Assembly (NCBI GenBank): GCA_011524755.1
Contig: WTJR01000042.1
Span: forward strand, 1 to 9,875
Direction: 5' to 3'
DNA from: Halieaceae bacterium
GTDB taxonomy: Bacteria > Pseudomonadota > Gammaproteobacteria > Pseudomonadales > Halieaceae
DNA length: 9,875 bases
The position numbers were made by a program, and so were the translations under genes. A model generated the notes under the pieces. It was given only the letters and a program-made list of their open reading frames with translations, searched no databases and was not told the DNA's origin. Of the stretch, positions 1 through 6,923 are shown piece after piece (position 1 is the first letter of the stretch; each line of letters begins with the position of its first letter).

Positions 1-889
1 CCGGACAGAATTTACTCACTGTATTGGTCACACGGTCGTCAAAACGCGCGCCCACGGCAAGAATCACGTCGCTATGGTGCATCGCCATATTGGCTTCATA
101 AAAGCCGTGCATGCCCAGCATGCCTAAGAATTGACGGTCAGTGGCTGGGTAAGCACCCAAGCCCATCAGAGTATTGGTAACAGGGTAGTTCAGCTTTCGC
201 GACAGCTGCGTCAGGAGCTCGCTGCCCTCACCCTGAATCACACCACCACCGGCGTAAATAACAGGACGCTTCGCATTCAGTAATAGGCGTGCTGCCTTTC
301 GTACCTGGCCCGAATGACCTTTTGTAGATGGCTGATAAGAGCGCATCGACACCGACTTGGGATACTCGTAATCGAATTTGTGCTCTGGGTGAGTCAAATC
401 TTTAGGCACGTCGACAACAACGGGGCCGGGGCGACCCGTCGTAGCAATGTAAAACGCCTTTTTGATGATGCTCGGAATATCTTCAGTCCGCTGCACCATG
501 AAGGAGTGCTTAACGATGGGCCGCGAGATACCGACCATATCGGTTTCCTGAAACGCGTCCTCACCAATTAAGTGGCTCTGCACCTGACCTGAGATAACCA
601 CCATGGGAATGGAGTCCATGTAGGCCGTTGCGATGCCTGTAATAGCATTGGTCGCGCCTGGACCTGATGTCACCAACACCACACCTGGCTTACCGGTCGC
701 GCGCGCATAGCCGTCGGCCGCATGCGTCGCCGCCTGCTCGTGGCGCACCAAAATGTGGGGTACTGAATTGGCCTTAAAGATGGAATCGTAGATGTGCAGT
801 GCTGCACCACCCGGATACCCAAAGATGTACTCAACGCCCTCGTCTTCGAGTGCGCGGACGATCATGTCACCGCCTGACAATTGTTCCAT
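1..889 (-). CDS. ilvI: Acetolactate synthase large subunit, N-terminal part (cut by window edge)
   Basis: This gene makes the catalytic subunit of acetohydroxyacid synthase. The enzyme is a cytoplasmic ThDP/FAD/Mg-dependent enzyme that condenses pyruvate with pyruvate or 2-oxobutyrate in valine, leucine and isoleucine synthesis. Translation from ATG at 887-889 runs open for 296 codons to the window edge, about half of the usual 570 or so residues. The start reads MEQLSGGDMIVRALEDEGVE, close to the E. coli IlvI N-terminus. The ThDP-activating Glu is E51 in VRHEQAA. Family-typical segments follow: FGYPGGA, DGYARATG, TSGPGATNAITG, GRPGPVVVD and VGARFDDR. The FAD and C-terminal ThDP-binding parts lie outside the window. 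A good ribosome site (GGGAG, about 7 bases upstream, near 897-901 on the minus strand) fixes the start. It is transcribed in the same direction as clpB but separated from it by a terminator and a 474-base leader. The small subunit ilvH would be expected downstream, beyond the edge. Assignment to ilvI over ilvB/ilvG rests on remembered similarity. Confidence 0.96.
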   Translation of the reverse strand, partial: MEQLSGGDMIVRALEDEGVEYIFGYPGGAALHIYDSIFKANSVPHILVRHEQAATHAADGYARATGKPGVVLVTSGPGATNAITGIATAYMDSIPMVVISGQVQSHLIGEDAFQETDMVGISRPIVKHSFMVQRTEDIPSIIKKAFYIATTGRPGPVVVDVPKDLTHPEHKFDYEYPKSVSMRSYQPSTKGHSGQVRKAARLLLNAKRPVIYAGGGVIQGEGSELLTQLSRKLNYPVTNTLMGLGAYPATDRQFLGMLGMHGFYEANMAMHHSDVILAVGARFDDRVTNTVSKFCP

Positions 890-945
890 TGTGTCGCTCC
901 CTCCGTGTTAATACCTAACGGTGAGAACGCAATATGAATAGGCTC

Positions 946-1020
946 CTAGCGTGCGCACCGAGGTCTGTCGCACGAACCACTGGCCGGATCGATCCGGACA
1001 CCTACCAGAACATCGATCAC
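946..1020 (-). promoter_or_regulatory. Possible branched-chain leader peptide frame upstream of ilvI
   Basis: A 24-codon frame opens with GTG at 1018-1020 and ends with TAG at 946-948, 56 bases before the ilvI start. Its first residues read V I D V L V G V R I D P, so seven of the first ten codons specify Val, Ile or Leu. Leader peptides of the E. coli ilvB and ilvG operons have this kind of bias and control transcription by attenuation. The frame overlaps the palindrome at 984-997, as a control region might. Against it: there is no ribosome site before the GTG, and no U-tract terminator follows. It may be chance. Confidence 0.2.
984..997. repeat. 14-bp perfect palindrome in the ilvI leader
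   Basis: CCGGATCGATCCGG reads the same on both strands. In RNA it could fold as a 5-bp GC-rich stem with a TCGA loop. Flanking CTGG and CCAG on the minus strand (1005-1008 and 980-983) could extend it as a bulged helix. It might be an operator or part of a leader fold. Confidence 0.5.
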
Positions 1021-1053
1021 GAAACCCGTGTTCGGCCGCCCTGCGAGGTAGCG

Positions 1054-1098
1054 CAGTGTCGAGCCCGAGCGTGAATCGCATAACCCTGCGAGACACTG
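1054..1098 (-). promoter_or_regulatory. Nested stem-loop in the ilvI leader
   Basis: On the minus strand CAGTGTC (1092-1098) can pair with GACACTG (1054-1060). Directly inside it TCGCA (1087-1091) can pair with TGCGA (1076-1080) around a 6-base loop. This gives a closed two-part RNA fold upstream of ilvI. No U-run follows, so it is not itself a terminator. Its function is unknown. Confidence 0.35.
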
Positions 1099-1200
1099 AC
1101 GGAACCCGCAAACAGCCTAAATAACTATCCCGTTATAGAGGTAGGCCAGAGGATGAGGGTACTCACCAATAACCGTTGCCGTTCGCGTGACGGGGCGTAG

Positions 1201-1231
1201 TTTCTTGATCGACCCCAATGAAGTCAAGAAA
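1201..1231. repeat. 8-bp inverted repeat, operator-like, upstream of ilvI
   Basis: TTTCTTGA (1201-1208) and TCAAGAAA (1224-1231) are perfect inverted copies separated by 15 bases, so the half-site centres are 23 bp apart, about two helical turns. The weak TTGACT -35 candidate for ilvI lies inside one arm. This spacing fits a dimeric regulator binding one face of DNA. The regulator is unknown, and it does not match the Lrp consensus as I remember it. Confidence 0.4.
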
Positions 1232-1363
1232 TGATCGAAAATCGTGATTATTGACGTTCAAAACACCCTAAATCTGCCCAAAATGGGGCTATTAACAAAC
1301 GGCTTGCAACGAACGCCTAGCAACAAACCACTCGACAAAAACGACTCGCCCAAAAGATCCGTC

Positions 1364-1389
1364 AAAAAAAGACCCACAAAAGCGGGTCT
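1364..1389 (-). terminator. Intrinsic terminator of clpB
   Basis: On the minus strand AGACCCGC (1382-1389) pairs with GTGGGTCT (1370-1377), an 8-bp stem with one G-U pair around a TTTT loop. It is followed by a run of T (1364-1370, partly shared with the stem foot). It lies 35 bases past the clpB stop and points the right way. It separates clpB transcription from ilvI. Confidence 0.9.
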
Positions 1390-1424
1390 CCAGTCTTCAG
1401 TGTTCAGCCGACCACTTGCGAGGG

Positions 1425-4046
1425 TTAGTGAAGGCTTTTTGTCGTTGGTGGCTCCGGGCCTCTGTCGATCATAGCCTCGCTCGCAAACTTCAGCGACGAG
1501 CCATCGAGTGCCGCAAATACCTTATCTCCCGGACTGAACTCACCCTCGAGGATGGCTTGAGCCAGCGGGTTCTCAACCAGCTGTTGAATAGCTCGCTTTA
1601 GCGGTCGGGCCCCATAAACCGGATCAAAACCCACCCGTGACAACTGCTCGAATACCGCATCCGAAATCTCGAGCTTTAGCTCGCGCTCTTCCAAACGCTG
1701 CGACAACGCTCGTAACTGAATTTCCGCAATCGATCGAATCTGCTCAGCACCCAAGGGGTGGAATACCACGGACTCATCAATACGGTTGATGAACTCGGGA
1801 CGGAAATGGTCCGCTACTGCGCCCATGACCTCGCGCTTCATATCATCGTAGTCCCCGTCAGCCATGTCCTGAATGATGTCCGAGCCGAGGTTCGAAGTCA
1901 TCACAATGACCGTGTTGCGAAAATCGACTGTGCGACCTTGGCCATCCGTCAGCCGACCATCATCCAACACCTGAAGTAAGATATTGAAGACATCCGAATG
2001 TGCCTTTTCAATTTCGTCTAGGAGCAAAAGCGAGTAAGGACGCCGTCGCACTGCCTCAGTCAGATAGCCACCCTCCTCATAGCCCACGTAGCCGGGAGGC
2101 GCACCGATTAAACGCGCAACCGAGTGCTTCTCCATGAACTCCGACATGTCGATACGAATCATCGACTGCTCGGAGTCAAACAAAAACTCCGCGAGCGACT
2201 TACACAGCTCCGTCTTACCCACACCTGTAGGGCCCAGGAACAAAAACGAGCCATTCGGACGCTTGGGATCTGACAGACCAGCACGCGAGCGACGCACCGC
2301 ATTGGAGACGACAGTCACAGCTTCGTCCTGCCCTACAACCCGCTCTTTGAGCGATGCCTCCATCCGCAGCAAACGGCTGCGATCTCCCTCGAGCATTTTT
2401 GAAACAGGGATCCCGGTCCAACGCGATACAACCTCCGCCACTTCATCCTCGGTCACTCTGGATCGTAAGAGTGTTGGCTCAGGCGTATCCGCTCCCTCAG
2501 CCGCCTCTAACCGCTTCTCGAGCTCGGGAATCACGCCGTACTGAACTTCAGACATGCGCGCGAGGTCGCCCGCGCGATGCGCCGCTTCCAAGTCGAGTTT
2601 GGCTTGCTCAATCTCACTCTTAATCTGAGCAGATCCCTGCACGACAGCCTTTTCAGCCGTCCAAACCTCTTCAAGATCAGCAAACTCCTTCTGAACGGCA
2701 TCAATCTGCTCGTCGAGGAGCTCAACTTGCTTAATCGCCGCATCAGTCGTGTCTTTCTTGACCGCCTCGCGCTCGATCTTGAGCTGAATAAGTCGACGCT
2801 CGAGTCGATCCATCGACTCTGGCTTGGAGTCAATCTCCATGCGAATGCGGCTTGCTGCTTCGTCGATAAGATCAATCGCCTTATCGGGCAGCTGACGATC
2901 GGTGATGTAACGCTGACTTAAACGCGCTGCGGCAATGATGGCGCTGTCCGTAATGGCCACGGAGTGGTGTACCTCATAGCGTTCCTTGAGGCCACGCAGA
3001 ATGGCAATCGTATCTTCCTCGTTGGGCTCATCGACCAAGACGCGCTGAAAGCGCCGCTCAAGGGCCGCATCCTTCTCCACATACTGTCGATATTCATTCA
3101 GTGTAGTAGCACCCACACAATGCAGCTCCCCACGCGCAAGCGCAGGTTTGAGCATGTTGCCGGCATCCATCGACCCCTCGGCCTTACCTGCACCCACCAT
3201 GGTGTGGAGCTCGTCGATGAAGAGAATGACCCGACCGTCCTCTTTACCTAGCTCATTGAGGACCGCCTTGAGACGCTCCTCGAAGTCACCTCGGAACTTG
3301 GCACCGGCTAACAATGAGCCCAGGTCGAGCGCCAATATGCGCTTCCCTTTTAGTCCCTCGGGCACTTCGCCATTAACCACGCGCTGAGCCAGCCCTTCAA
3401 TAATCGCAGTTTTACCCACACCGGGCTCGCCAATGAGGACGGGATTATTCTTCGTTCGACGCTGAAGCACCTGAATCGTGCGACGAATTTCATCATCGCG
3501 GCCAATTACCGGGTCGAGTTCGCCCGCTTCAGCTCGTGCCGTAAGATCAACGGTATATTTTTCGAGCGCCTGACGTTGCTCTTCCGCGTCGGCTGACTGC
3601 ACACCATCACCGCCGCGAACATCATCAATCGCCTTCTTTAGCATCGGCTCGCTCAAACCTGCTTCAGACATCAAAGGCGCTAGGGGTGAGCTTTTCTCCA
3701 TCATAGCGAGCAAGACAACATCGCTTGAGATGTAAGTATCCGTGCGCTCTTGCGCCAATTTGTCGGCCCGATTAAGCAGCCGGCCTAACGCTTGGGACCC
3801 CTGCACGTCACCCGTGCTGTCGGCCAAAGTAGGCACCTTGCTCAATGCATGCTCAACACCCGATTTCAGGGTTGCTAAATTCGCACCCGCTTTTTGCAGT
3901 AACGGGGTAATCGCACCACCCGACTGATTCAAAAACGCGCTCAATAAGTGAGCGGGTTCGATCATCGAATGATCACGACCCACCGCCAGCGACTGCGCAT
4001 CACCGAGCGCCTGCTGTAGCGGATTGGTCAGTTTGTCCATTCGCAT
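1425..4046 (-). CDS. clpB: ATP-dependent protein disaggregase ClpB (Hsp100)
   Basis: ClpB is a hexameric AAA+ chaperone that threads aggregated proteins through its pore together with DnaK/DnaJ/GrpE. Starting at the third Met of the open frame gives 873 residues (E. coli 857). This start lies 6 bases after AGGAG (4053-4057), whereas the first ATG at 4052 touches the ribosome site. With this start the key residues fall on E. coli numbers: N-domain about 1-145, Walker A GEPGVGKT 206-213, Walker B ending E279, coiled-coil middle domain about 405-520, second Walker A GPTGVGKT 605-612, Walker B E678, pore loop GYVG with Y653. The first pore loop is KFRG, with Phe at 251 where E. coli has Tyr, a conservative change. 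The C-terminus carries a short extra tail rich in Pro and Thr. It is last in the rluD-pgeF-clpB order and also has its own heat-shock promoter. Confidence 0.99.
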   Translation of the reverse strand: MRMDKLTNPLQQALGDAQSLAVGRDHSMIEPAHLLSAFLNQSGGAITPLLQKAGANLATLKSGVEHALSKVPTLADSTGDVQGSQALGRLLNRADKLAQERTDTYISSDVVLLAMMEKSSPLAPLMSEAGLSEPMLKKAIDDVRGGDGVQSADAEEQRQALEKYTVDLTARAEAGELDPVIGRDDEIRRTIQVLQRRTKNNPVLIGEPGVGKTAIIEGLAQRVVNGEVPEGLKGKRILALDLGSLLAGAKFRGDFEERLKAVLNELGKEDGRVILFIDELHTMVGAGKAEGSMDAGNMLKPALARGELHCVGATTLNEYRQYVEKDAALERRFQRVLVDEPNEEDTIAILRGLKERYEVHHSVAITDSAIIAAARLSQRYITDRQLPDKAIDLIDEAASRIRMEIDSKPESMDRLERRLIQLKIEREAVKKDTTDAAIKQVELLDEQIDAVQKEFADLEEVWTAEKAVVQGSAQIKSEIEQAKLDLEAAHRAGDLARMSEVQYGVIPELEKRLEAAEGADTPEPTLLRSRVTEDEVAEVVSRWTGIPVSKMLEGDRSRLLRMEASLKERVVGQDEAVTVVSNAVRRSRAGLSDPKRPNGSFLFLGPTGVGKTELCKSLAEFLFDSEQSMIRIDMSEFMEKHSVARLIGAPPGYVGYEEGGYLTEAVRRRPYSLLLLDEIEKAHSDVFNILLQVLDDGRLTDGQGRTVDFRNTVIVMTSNLGSDIIQDMADGDYDDMKREVMGAVADHFRPEFINRIDESVVFHPLGAEQIRSIAEIQLRALSQRLEERELKLEISDAVFEQLSRVGFDPVYGARPLKRAIQQLVENPLAQAILEGEFSPGDKVFAALDGSSLKFASEAMIDRGPEPPTTKSLH

Positions 4047-4052
4047 ATCCAT

Positions 4053-4057
4053 CTCCT
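4053..4057 (-). promoter_or_regulatory. clpB ribosome binding site deciding the start
   Basis: AGGAG on the minus strand. It leaves 0 bases to ATG 4052, 6 to ATG 4046 and 12 to ATG 4040. The 6-base spacing, and agreement with the E. coli N-terminus (MRMDKLTN versus MRLDRLTN), favour 4046. Confidence 0.8.
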
Positions 4058-4059
4058 AT

Positions 4060-4081
4060 AAAACACCGCTTAAGGTGTTTT
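4060..4081 (-). promoter_or_regulatory. Hairpin in the clpB 5' leader, next to the ribosome site
   Basis: On the minus strand AAAACACC (4074-4081) pairs perfectly with GGTGTTTT (4060-4067) around a 6-base loop. It ends two bases before the AGGAG. It lies inside the short leader expected from the heat-shock promoter. It does not cover the ribosome site, so it may act in mRNA stability or in a temperature-dependent fold. It is not followed by a T run, so it is not a typical terminator. Confidence 0.5.
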
Positions 4082-4101
4082 CACTCTCTCGTTGCCAATA
4101 G

Positions 4102-4130
4102 ACATGGGATTTGTAGGGGTATTTTTCAAG
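4102..4130 (-). promoter_or_regulatory. Sigma-32 (RpoH) heat-shock promoter of clpB
   Basis: On the minus strand CTTGAA (4125-4130) is followed after about 15 bases by TCCCATGT, with CCCAT at 4104-4108. This closely matches the known RpoH pattern CTTGAA-N13-15-CCCCATNT. Transcription would start near 4094, giving a leader of about 45-50 bases. It lies between pgeF and clpB, so clpB can be induced by heat independently of rluD-pgeF. Confidence 0.85.
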
Positions 4131-4168
4131 TCCCTGGTGCACACAAGCCAAAGACACATGAAAAAAAC

Positions 4169-4933
4169 CTATTTTTTGAGGATTAGCGTGACCATTCGAC
4201 CGGTTTGACCGTCGCGTCGATACGAGTAAAAGCGTTGCGGATCACTGTACGTACACGTGTCCCCACCGGAGACATGACTGGGATCAAGACCCAATGCCAG
4301 GAGCTGTCGCCCTGCGAGGATGTTGAGGTCGAGAAAATATTTGTTGTCAGTTTCCGGGATGGGGTGGACCGCAAGGTCGTCTTCAGCGAGATAGAAAGCC
4401 GCGAGCACGTCACCACCCACCTCAAATGCACTGGGGCCAATCGCTGGACCCAACCACGCCACAAGACGGCTGGGGTCAACGGGCATTGCCTCAACCGTGC
4501 GTCTCAAGATGCCGCCTGCGAGACCGCGCCACCCGCAGTGCGCTGCCGCAACACATCGACCCTCAACATCGGCTAGTATGACTGGCAAGCAATCGGCCGT
4601 CATAACGGCGCAGGCAAACCCCGGCTCATCGCTCCAGACCGCATCTGCCTCCACGCCTTTCGAATACTCCGACGGCGCATGAATCACACGAGTGCCATGA
4701 ACCTGATTCAACCAAGTAATCGTGCTTGCCGGTGGGAGTTGCCCGTAAAGCATCTGACGGTTCGCTTGCACGACCTCATCGCTGTCACCCACATGACCAC
4801 CCACGTTGAAACCTGCGAAATTCCCGGTGCTGGCACCGCCAGTGCGGGTGGTGCTGATCACCTGACTACCACGAGCGCCAATGTCGGGTCGAAGCCAGTC
4901 ATTGGAAGCGTCAGCTGCCAAACCGATCCTCAC
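4169..4933 (-). CDS. pgeF: Peptidoglycan editing factor PgeF (YfiH/laccase-domain family)
   Basis: PgeF (formerly YfiH) is a metal-binding enzyme reported to remove wrongly made UDP-MurNAc-L-Ser so that Ser does not replace Ala in the peptidoglycan stem. The 254-residue product (E. coli 243) shows the family core: WLNQVHG with H79, MTADCLPV with C115, AAHCGWRG with H132, then AWLGPAIGPSAFEVGG and a C-terminal CTYSDPQRFYSYRRD. H79, C115 and H132 are the expected metal/catalytic ligands. The start is GTG at 4931-4933, with AGAGG about 9 bases upstream. It overlaps the end of rluD by 23 bp, which suggests translational coupling. The rluD-pgeF-clpB order is conserved in E. coli and Pseudomonas. 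Older annotations call it a multicopper polyphenol oxidase. Confidence 0.96.
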   Translation of the reverse strand: MRIGLAADASNDWLRPDIGARGSQVISTTRTGGASTGNFAGFNVGGHVGDSDEVVQANRQMLYGQLPPASTITWLNQVHGTRVIHAPSEYSKGVEADAVWSDEPGFACAVMTADCLPVILADVEGRCVAAAHCGWRGLAGGILRRTVEAMPVDPSRLVAWLGPAIGPSAFEVGGDVLAAFYLAEDDLAVHPIPETDNKYFLDLNILAGRQLLALGLDPSHVSGGDTCTYSDPQRFYSYRRDGQTGRMVTLILKK

Positions 4934-5882
4934 TCTCGAGCACCTCTAACAGGTTCACAAGATCATCGGGAAGATCAGTCTCAAACTCCATCCAGTCTCC
5001 ACTGGCTGGATGCTCGAATTCGAGTGCTTGGGCATGAAGTGCCTGACGAGGAAAACCGCGTAATGTCGACATCAGCAGCTCCGATGCACCAGCTGGGACT
5101 CGTTGACGACCGCCATAAACAGGGTCGCCAATCAACGGCCATTTCCGGTGCGCCATATGAACGCGTATCTGATGCGTTCGCCCCGTCTCTAAATTGACCT
5201 GTAGCTGGGTGTAGTGCTTAAAGCGGTGCGCAATGCGGTAGTGCGTCACTGCTGGCTTGCCATCGGCTACCACCGCCATTTTGGTTCTTGCCGTGGGATG
5301 ACGGTCAATCGGCGCATCGATTTTTCCACCCCCTGTGAGTGCGCCAGTGCAGACAGCGCAGTAGGTGCGTGACACGGTTCGCTCCGATAATTGCGCTACC
5401 AGCGACTTGTGCGCCAGTGACGAGCGAGCGACAAACATGATGCCCGAAGTCTCTTTGTCGAGCCTGTGAACGATGCCACCTCTGGGTAATGCATCGAGCT
5501 CAGGCGCGTGGGCCAACAGCGCGTTGACGAGGGTACCATCGGCGTGGCCTGCCGCCGGATGGACAACAACGCCAGCAGGCTTATTCACCACTAGGATGTG
5601 CTCATCCTCAAAAATAATATCAAGCGGCAAACTCTGTGGCTGCCAATCGATGACCGGCTCATCCGTCACCATGAGCGTCACCTGTGCACTGGCTGTCGCC
5701 TTATCTCGCGGCTTCACGGTTCGACCATCAACCGTCAATCGACCCTCTTTAATCCAGGTCGCAAGGCGATTTCTGGAGTAATCGGGGAACAACTCAGCTG
5801 CAACCTGGTCCAAACGCATGCCATGGCACTGGATGGGGACGCGCGCCTCCAGGCAATCCTCTTTAGGTGCGTCAGTGGCCAT
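4911..5882 (-). CDS. rluD: 23S rRNA pseudouridine synthase RluD
   Basis: RluD converts U1911, U1915 and U1917 in helix 69 of 23S rRNA to pseudouridine, late in large-subunit assembly. From the ATG at 5880-5882 the product has 323 residues (E. coli 326). An S4 RNA-binding domain covers about residues 20-75 (RLDQVAAELFPDYSRNRL). The catalytic domain follows, with the catalytic Asp at D142 in GIVHRLDKETSG, then RHPTARTKMAV, KPAVTHYRI and LETGRTHQIRVHMAH. The frame is open four codons further to a TTG at 5894, but ATG is the more likely start. No good ribosome site is visible for either. Motif RLETGRTHQIR/HP-R-M supports RluD over RluC or TruC. It is first in the minus-strand cluster, is divergent from bamD by 91 bp, and its end overlaps pgeF. 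Confidence 0.96.
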   Translation of the reverse strand: MATDAPKEDCLEARVPIQCHGMRLDQVAAELFPDYSRNRLATWIKEGRLTVDGRTVKPRDKATASAQVTLMVTDEPVIDWQPQSLPLDIIFEDEHILVVNKPAGVVVHPAAGHADGTLVNALLAHAPELDALPRGGIVHRLDKETSGIMFVARSSLAHKSLVAQLSERTVSRTYCAVCTGALTGGGKIDAPIDRHPTARTKMAVVADGKPAVTHYRIAHRFKHYTQLQVNLETGRTHQIRVHMAHRKWPLIGDPVYGGRQRVPAGASELLMSTLRGFPRQALHAQALEFEHPASGDWMEFETDLPDDLVNLLEVLESEDRFGS

Positions 5883-5909
5883 GTTGAAAACCAAATTGAA
5901 TGAGAGGTG

Positions 5910-5937
5910 TGATCAAAGTGAAACCGCAGGTTAGAAT
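5910..5937 (+). promoter_or_regulatory. Candidate bamD promoter
   Basis: TAGAAT (5932-5937) matches the -10 consensus at five of six positions. TGATCA (5910-5915), 16 bases upstream, is a poor -35 (three of six). Transcription would start near 5944, leaving about 30 bases before the GTG start of bamD. The 91-bp divergent gap must also hold the rluD promoter, which I cannot place. Confidence 0.4.
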
Positions 5938-5973
5938 ATCGGACTACGATGCTATCAGATGGAAGCACCCGCA

Positions 5974-6882
5974 GTGACAAAGCCCGTATTTTTTCAGTTG
6001 AAGTGGAGCGTACTGCTCTTGATTGTCAGTCTCGGTTTGTCCGGGTGTTCGCTGTTTGGCGATGACGACGAGCTCCAAGTTGACGCCAACTCTGGTGAGC
6101 AGCAAATGTATCGTCAGGCGCAGCGTTACATCGATAGCTCAAACTTCGATCTTGCGATCAGGGCTTTGCAGCAACTAGAGAGCCGCTACCCCTTTGGAAA
6201 ATACGCTGAGCAGGCACAACTCGAGTTGATTTATGCGCATCATGGCGCTTTCCAGAATGAAGCCGCAATTGAAGCCGCTGATCGCTTTATTCGCCTGCAT
6301 CCCCAGCATCCCAGTGTCGACTACGCGTTCTACATGAAGGGCGTTGCAGCCTACGACCTCAACAAGAGCTTTTTCTCATCGCTGATTCCACGGGATGACT
6401 CTAAGCGCGATGTCTCGGGTGTGCGGGAAGCGTTTGGCGAATTTTCCACCCTACTGAACCGCTATCCCAACAGTCGTTATGCGCAAGATGCGCGAGCCCG
6501 TATGGTCTACATCCGCAACATGCTGGCGCGACATGAAATCCATGTCGCCAACTACTACTTCAAACGGGGCGCCTACATGGCGGCCCTAAAGCGCGGTCAA
6601 AATGTTGTAGAGACCATGCAGGAAACAACGGCAGTCGCAGACGGTCTAGCAGTCATGGCGCAGGCTTACATTCTGCTGGAAATGAATGATCTCGCTGACG
6701 ACACTATCCGGGTACTCTGCGTTAACTACCCCGCGCACCCCAACCTCGATGGCGACTGTAACTTTGATGGTGGCTACGACATCGATGGTCTGGAGCGCTC
6801 TTGGTTAAACCAAGCATCGTTTGGTCTGCTCGACCCCCCCGAAGCGCCGCAGTTCAACTACCGTCCGGGCTTCGAGTCTTAA
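5974..6882 (+). CDS. bamD: Outer membrane protein assembly lipoprotein BamD
   Basis: BamD (YfiO/ComL) is the essential lipoprotein of the BAM complex that folds beta-barrel proteins into the outer membrane. I prefer GTG at 5974: GGAAG lies 8 bases upstream, and the product begins MTKPVFFQLKW, a compact lipoprotein signal with lipobox LSGC and acylated C25. The ATG at 5959 would add five residues and has no ribosome site. The mature part is TPR helices as in E. coli BamD, for example LESRYPFGKYAEQAQLELIY, DRFIRLHPQHPSVDYAFYMKG and LLNRYPNSRYAQDARARM. The 302-residue protein is longer than E. coli's 245. It carries a C-terminal extension after about residue 245 with an Asp-rich stretch and two cysteines (C249, C262). 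It is divergent from rluD, as in E. coli and Pseudomonas. Confidence 0.96.
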   Translation: MTKPVFFQLKWSVLLLIVSLGLSGCSLFGDDDELQVDANSGEQQMYRQAQRYIDSSNFDLAIRALQQLESRYPFGKYAEQAQLELIYAHHGAFQNEAAIEAADRFIRLHPQHPSVDYAFYMKGVAAYDLNKSFFSSLIPRDDSKRDVSGVREAFGEFSTLLNRYPNSRYAQDARARMVYIRNMLARHEIHVANYYFKRGAYMAALKRGQNVVETMQETTAVADGLAVMAQAYILLEMNDLADDTIRVLCVNYPAHPNLDGDCNFDGGYDIDGLERSWLNQASFGLLDPPEAPQFNYRPGFES

Positions 6883-6883
6883 C

Positions 6884-6914
6884 AGGCGTAGGGGCTCTGT
6901 TAGCTTCGACGCCT
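6884..6914. terminator. Weak stem between converging bamD and nadE
   Basis: AGGCGT (6884-6889) and ACGCCT (6909-6914) form a 6-bp perfect inverted repeat with a 19-base loop in the 41-bp gap between the two convergent stops. There is no T run on either strand, so a role as a bidirectional terminator is only suggested by position. Confidence 0.25.
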
Positions 6915-6923
6915 AACTCAGAC

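Larger units (their letters stand above)
890..1363 (-). other. Non-coding leader/promoter region of ilvI
   Basis: This 474-base stretch lies between the clpB terminator and ilvI and holds no convincing gene. The 67-codon frame across 908-1111 starts with TTG, has no ribosome site and resembles nothing I know. Structures seen on the minus strand are an 8-bp inverted repeat at 1201-1231, a nested stem at 1054-1098, a 14-bp perfect palindrome at 984-997 and a short Val/Ile/Leu-rich frame at 946-1020. A weak promoter candidate is TTGACT (1222-1227) with GAAACT (1199-1204), spacer 17. A TATAAC at 1132-1137 lacks a matching -35. The promoter is therefore not resolved. The length suggests a long regulated 5' leader. 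Confidence 0.5.

Noticed and set aside
908..1111. 67-codon minus-strand frame upstream of ilvI
   Set aside because: TTG start, no ribosome site, Arg/Ser/Cys-rich product typical of non-coding GC-rich DNA.
1244..1474. 76-codon plus-strand frame spanning the clpB terminator
   Set aside because: It runs through a strong terminator hairpin and into the clpB end, has no ribosome site and has low-complexity content.
2134..2544. 136-codon plus-strand frame and other frames across 1425-4046
   Set aside because: All are shadows of clpB, which is intact from start to stop.
4044..4052. Upstream ATG of clpB at 4052 as the start
   Set aside because: The ribosome site touches this codon. The in-frame ATG at 4046 has proper spacing and matches E. 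coli numbering throughout.
4161..4177. A-run and T-run forming a possible hairpin at the pgeF stop
   Set aside because: The stem would be only A-T pairs with a 4-base loop and overlaps the stop codon. It is too weak for a terminator, and read-through to clpB is expected.
4679..5197. 172-codon plus-strand frame
   Set aside because: It lies antisense to the pgeF start and rluD end, which have clear family motifs, and its product has no recognisable features.
6801..6815. Short inverted repeat TTGGTT/AACCAA within bamD
   Set aside because: It is inside the coding sequence with a single-base centre and no sign of function.
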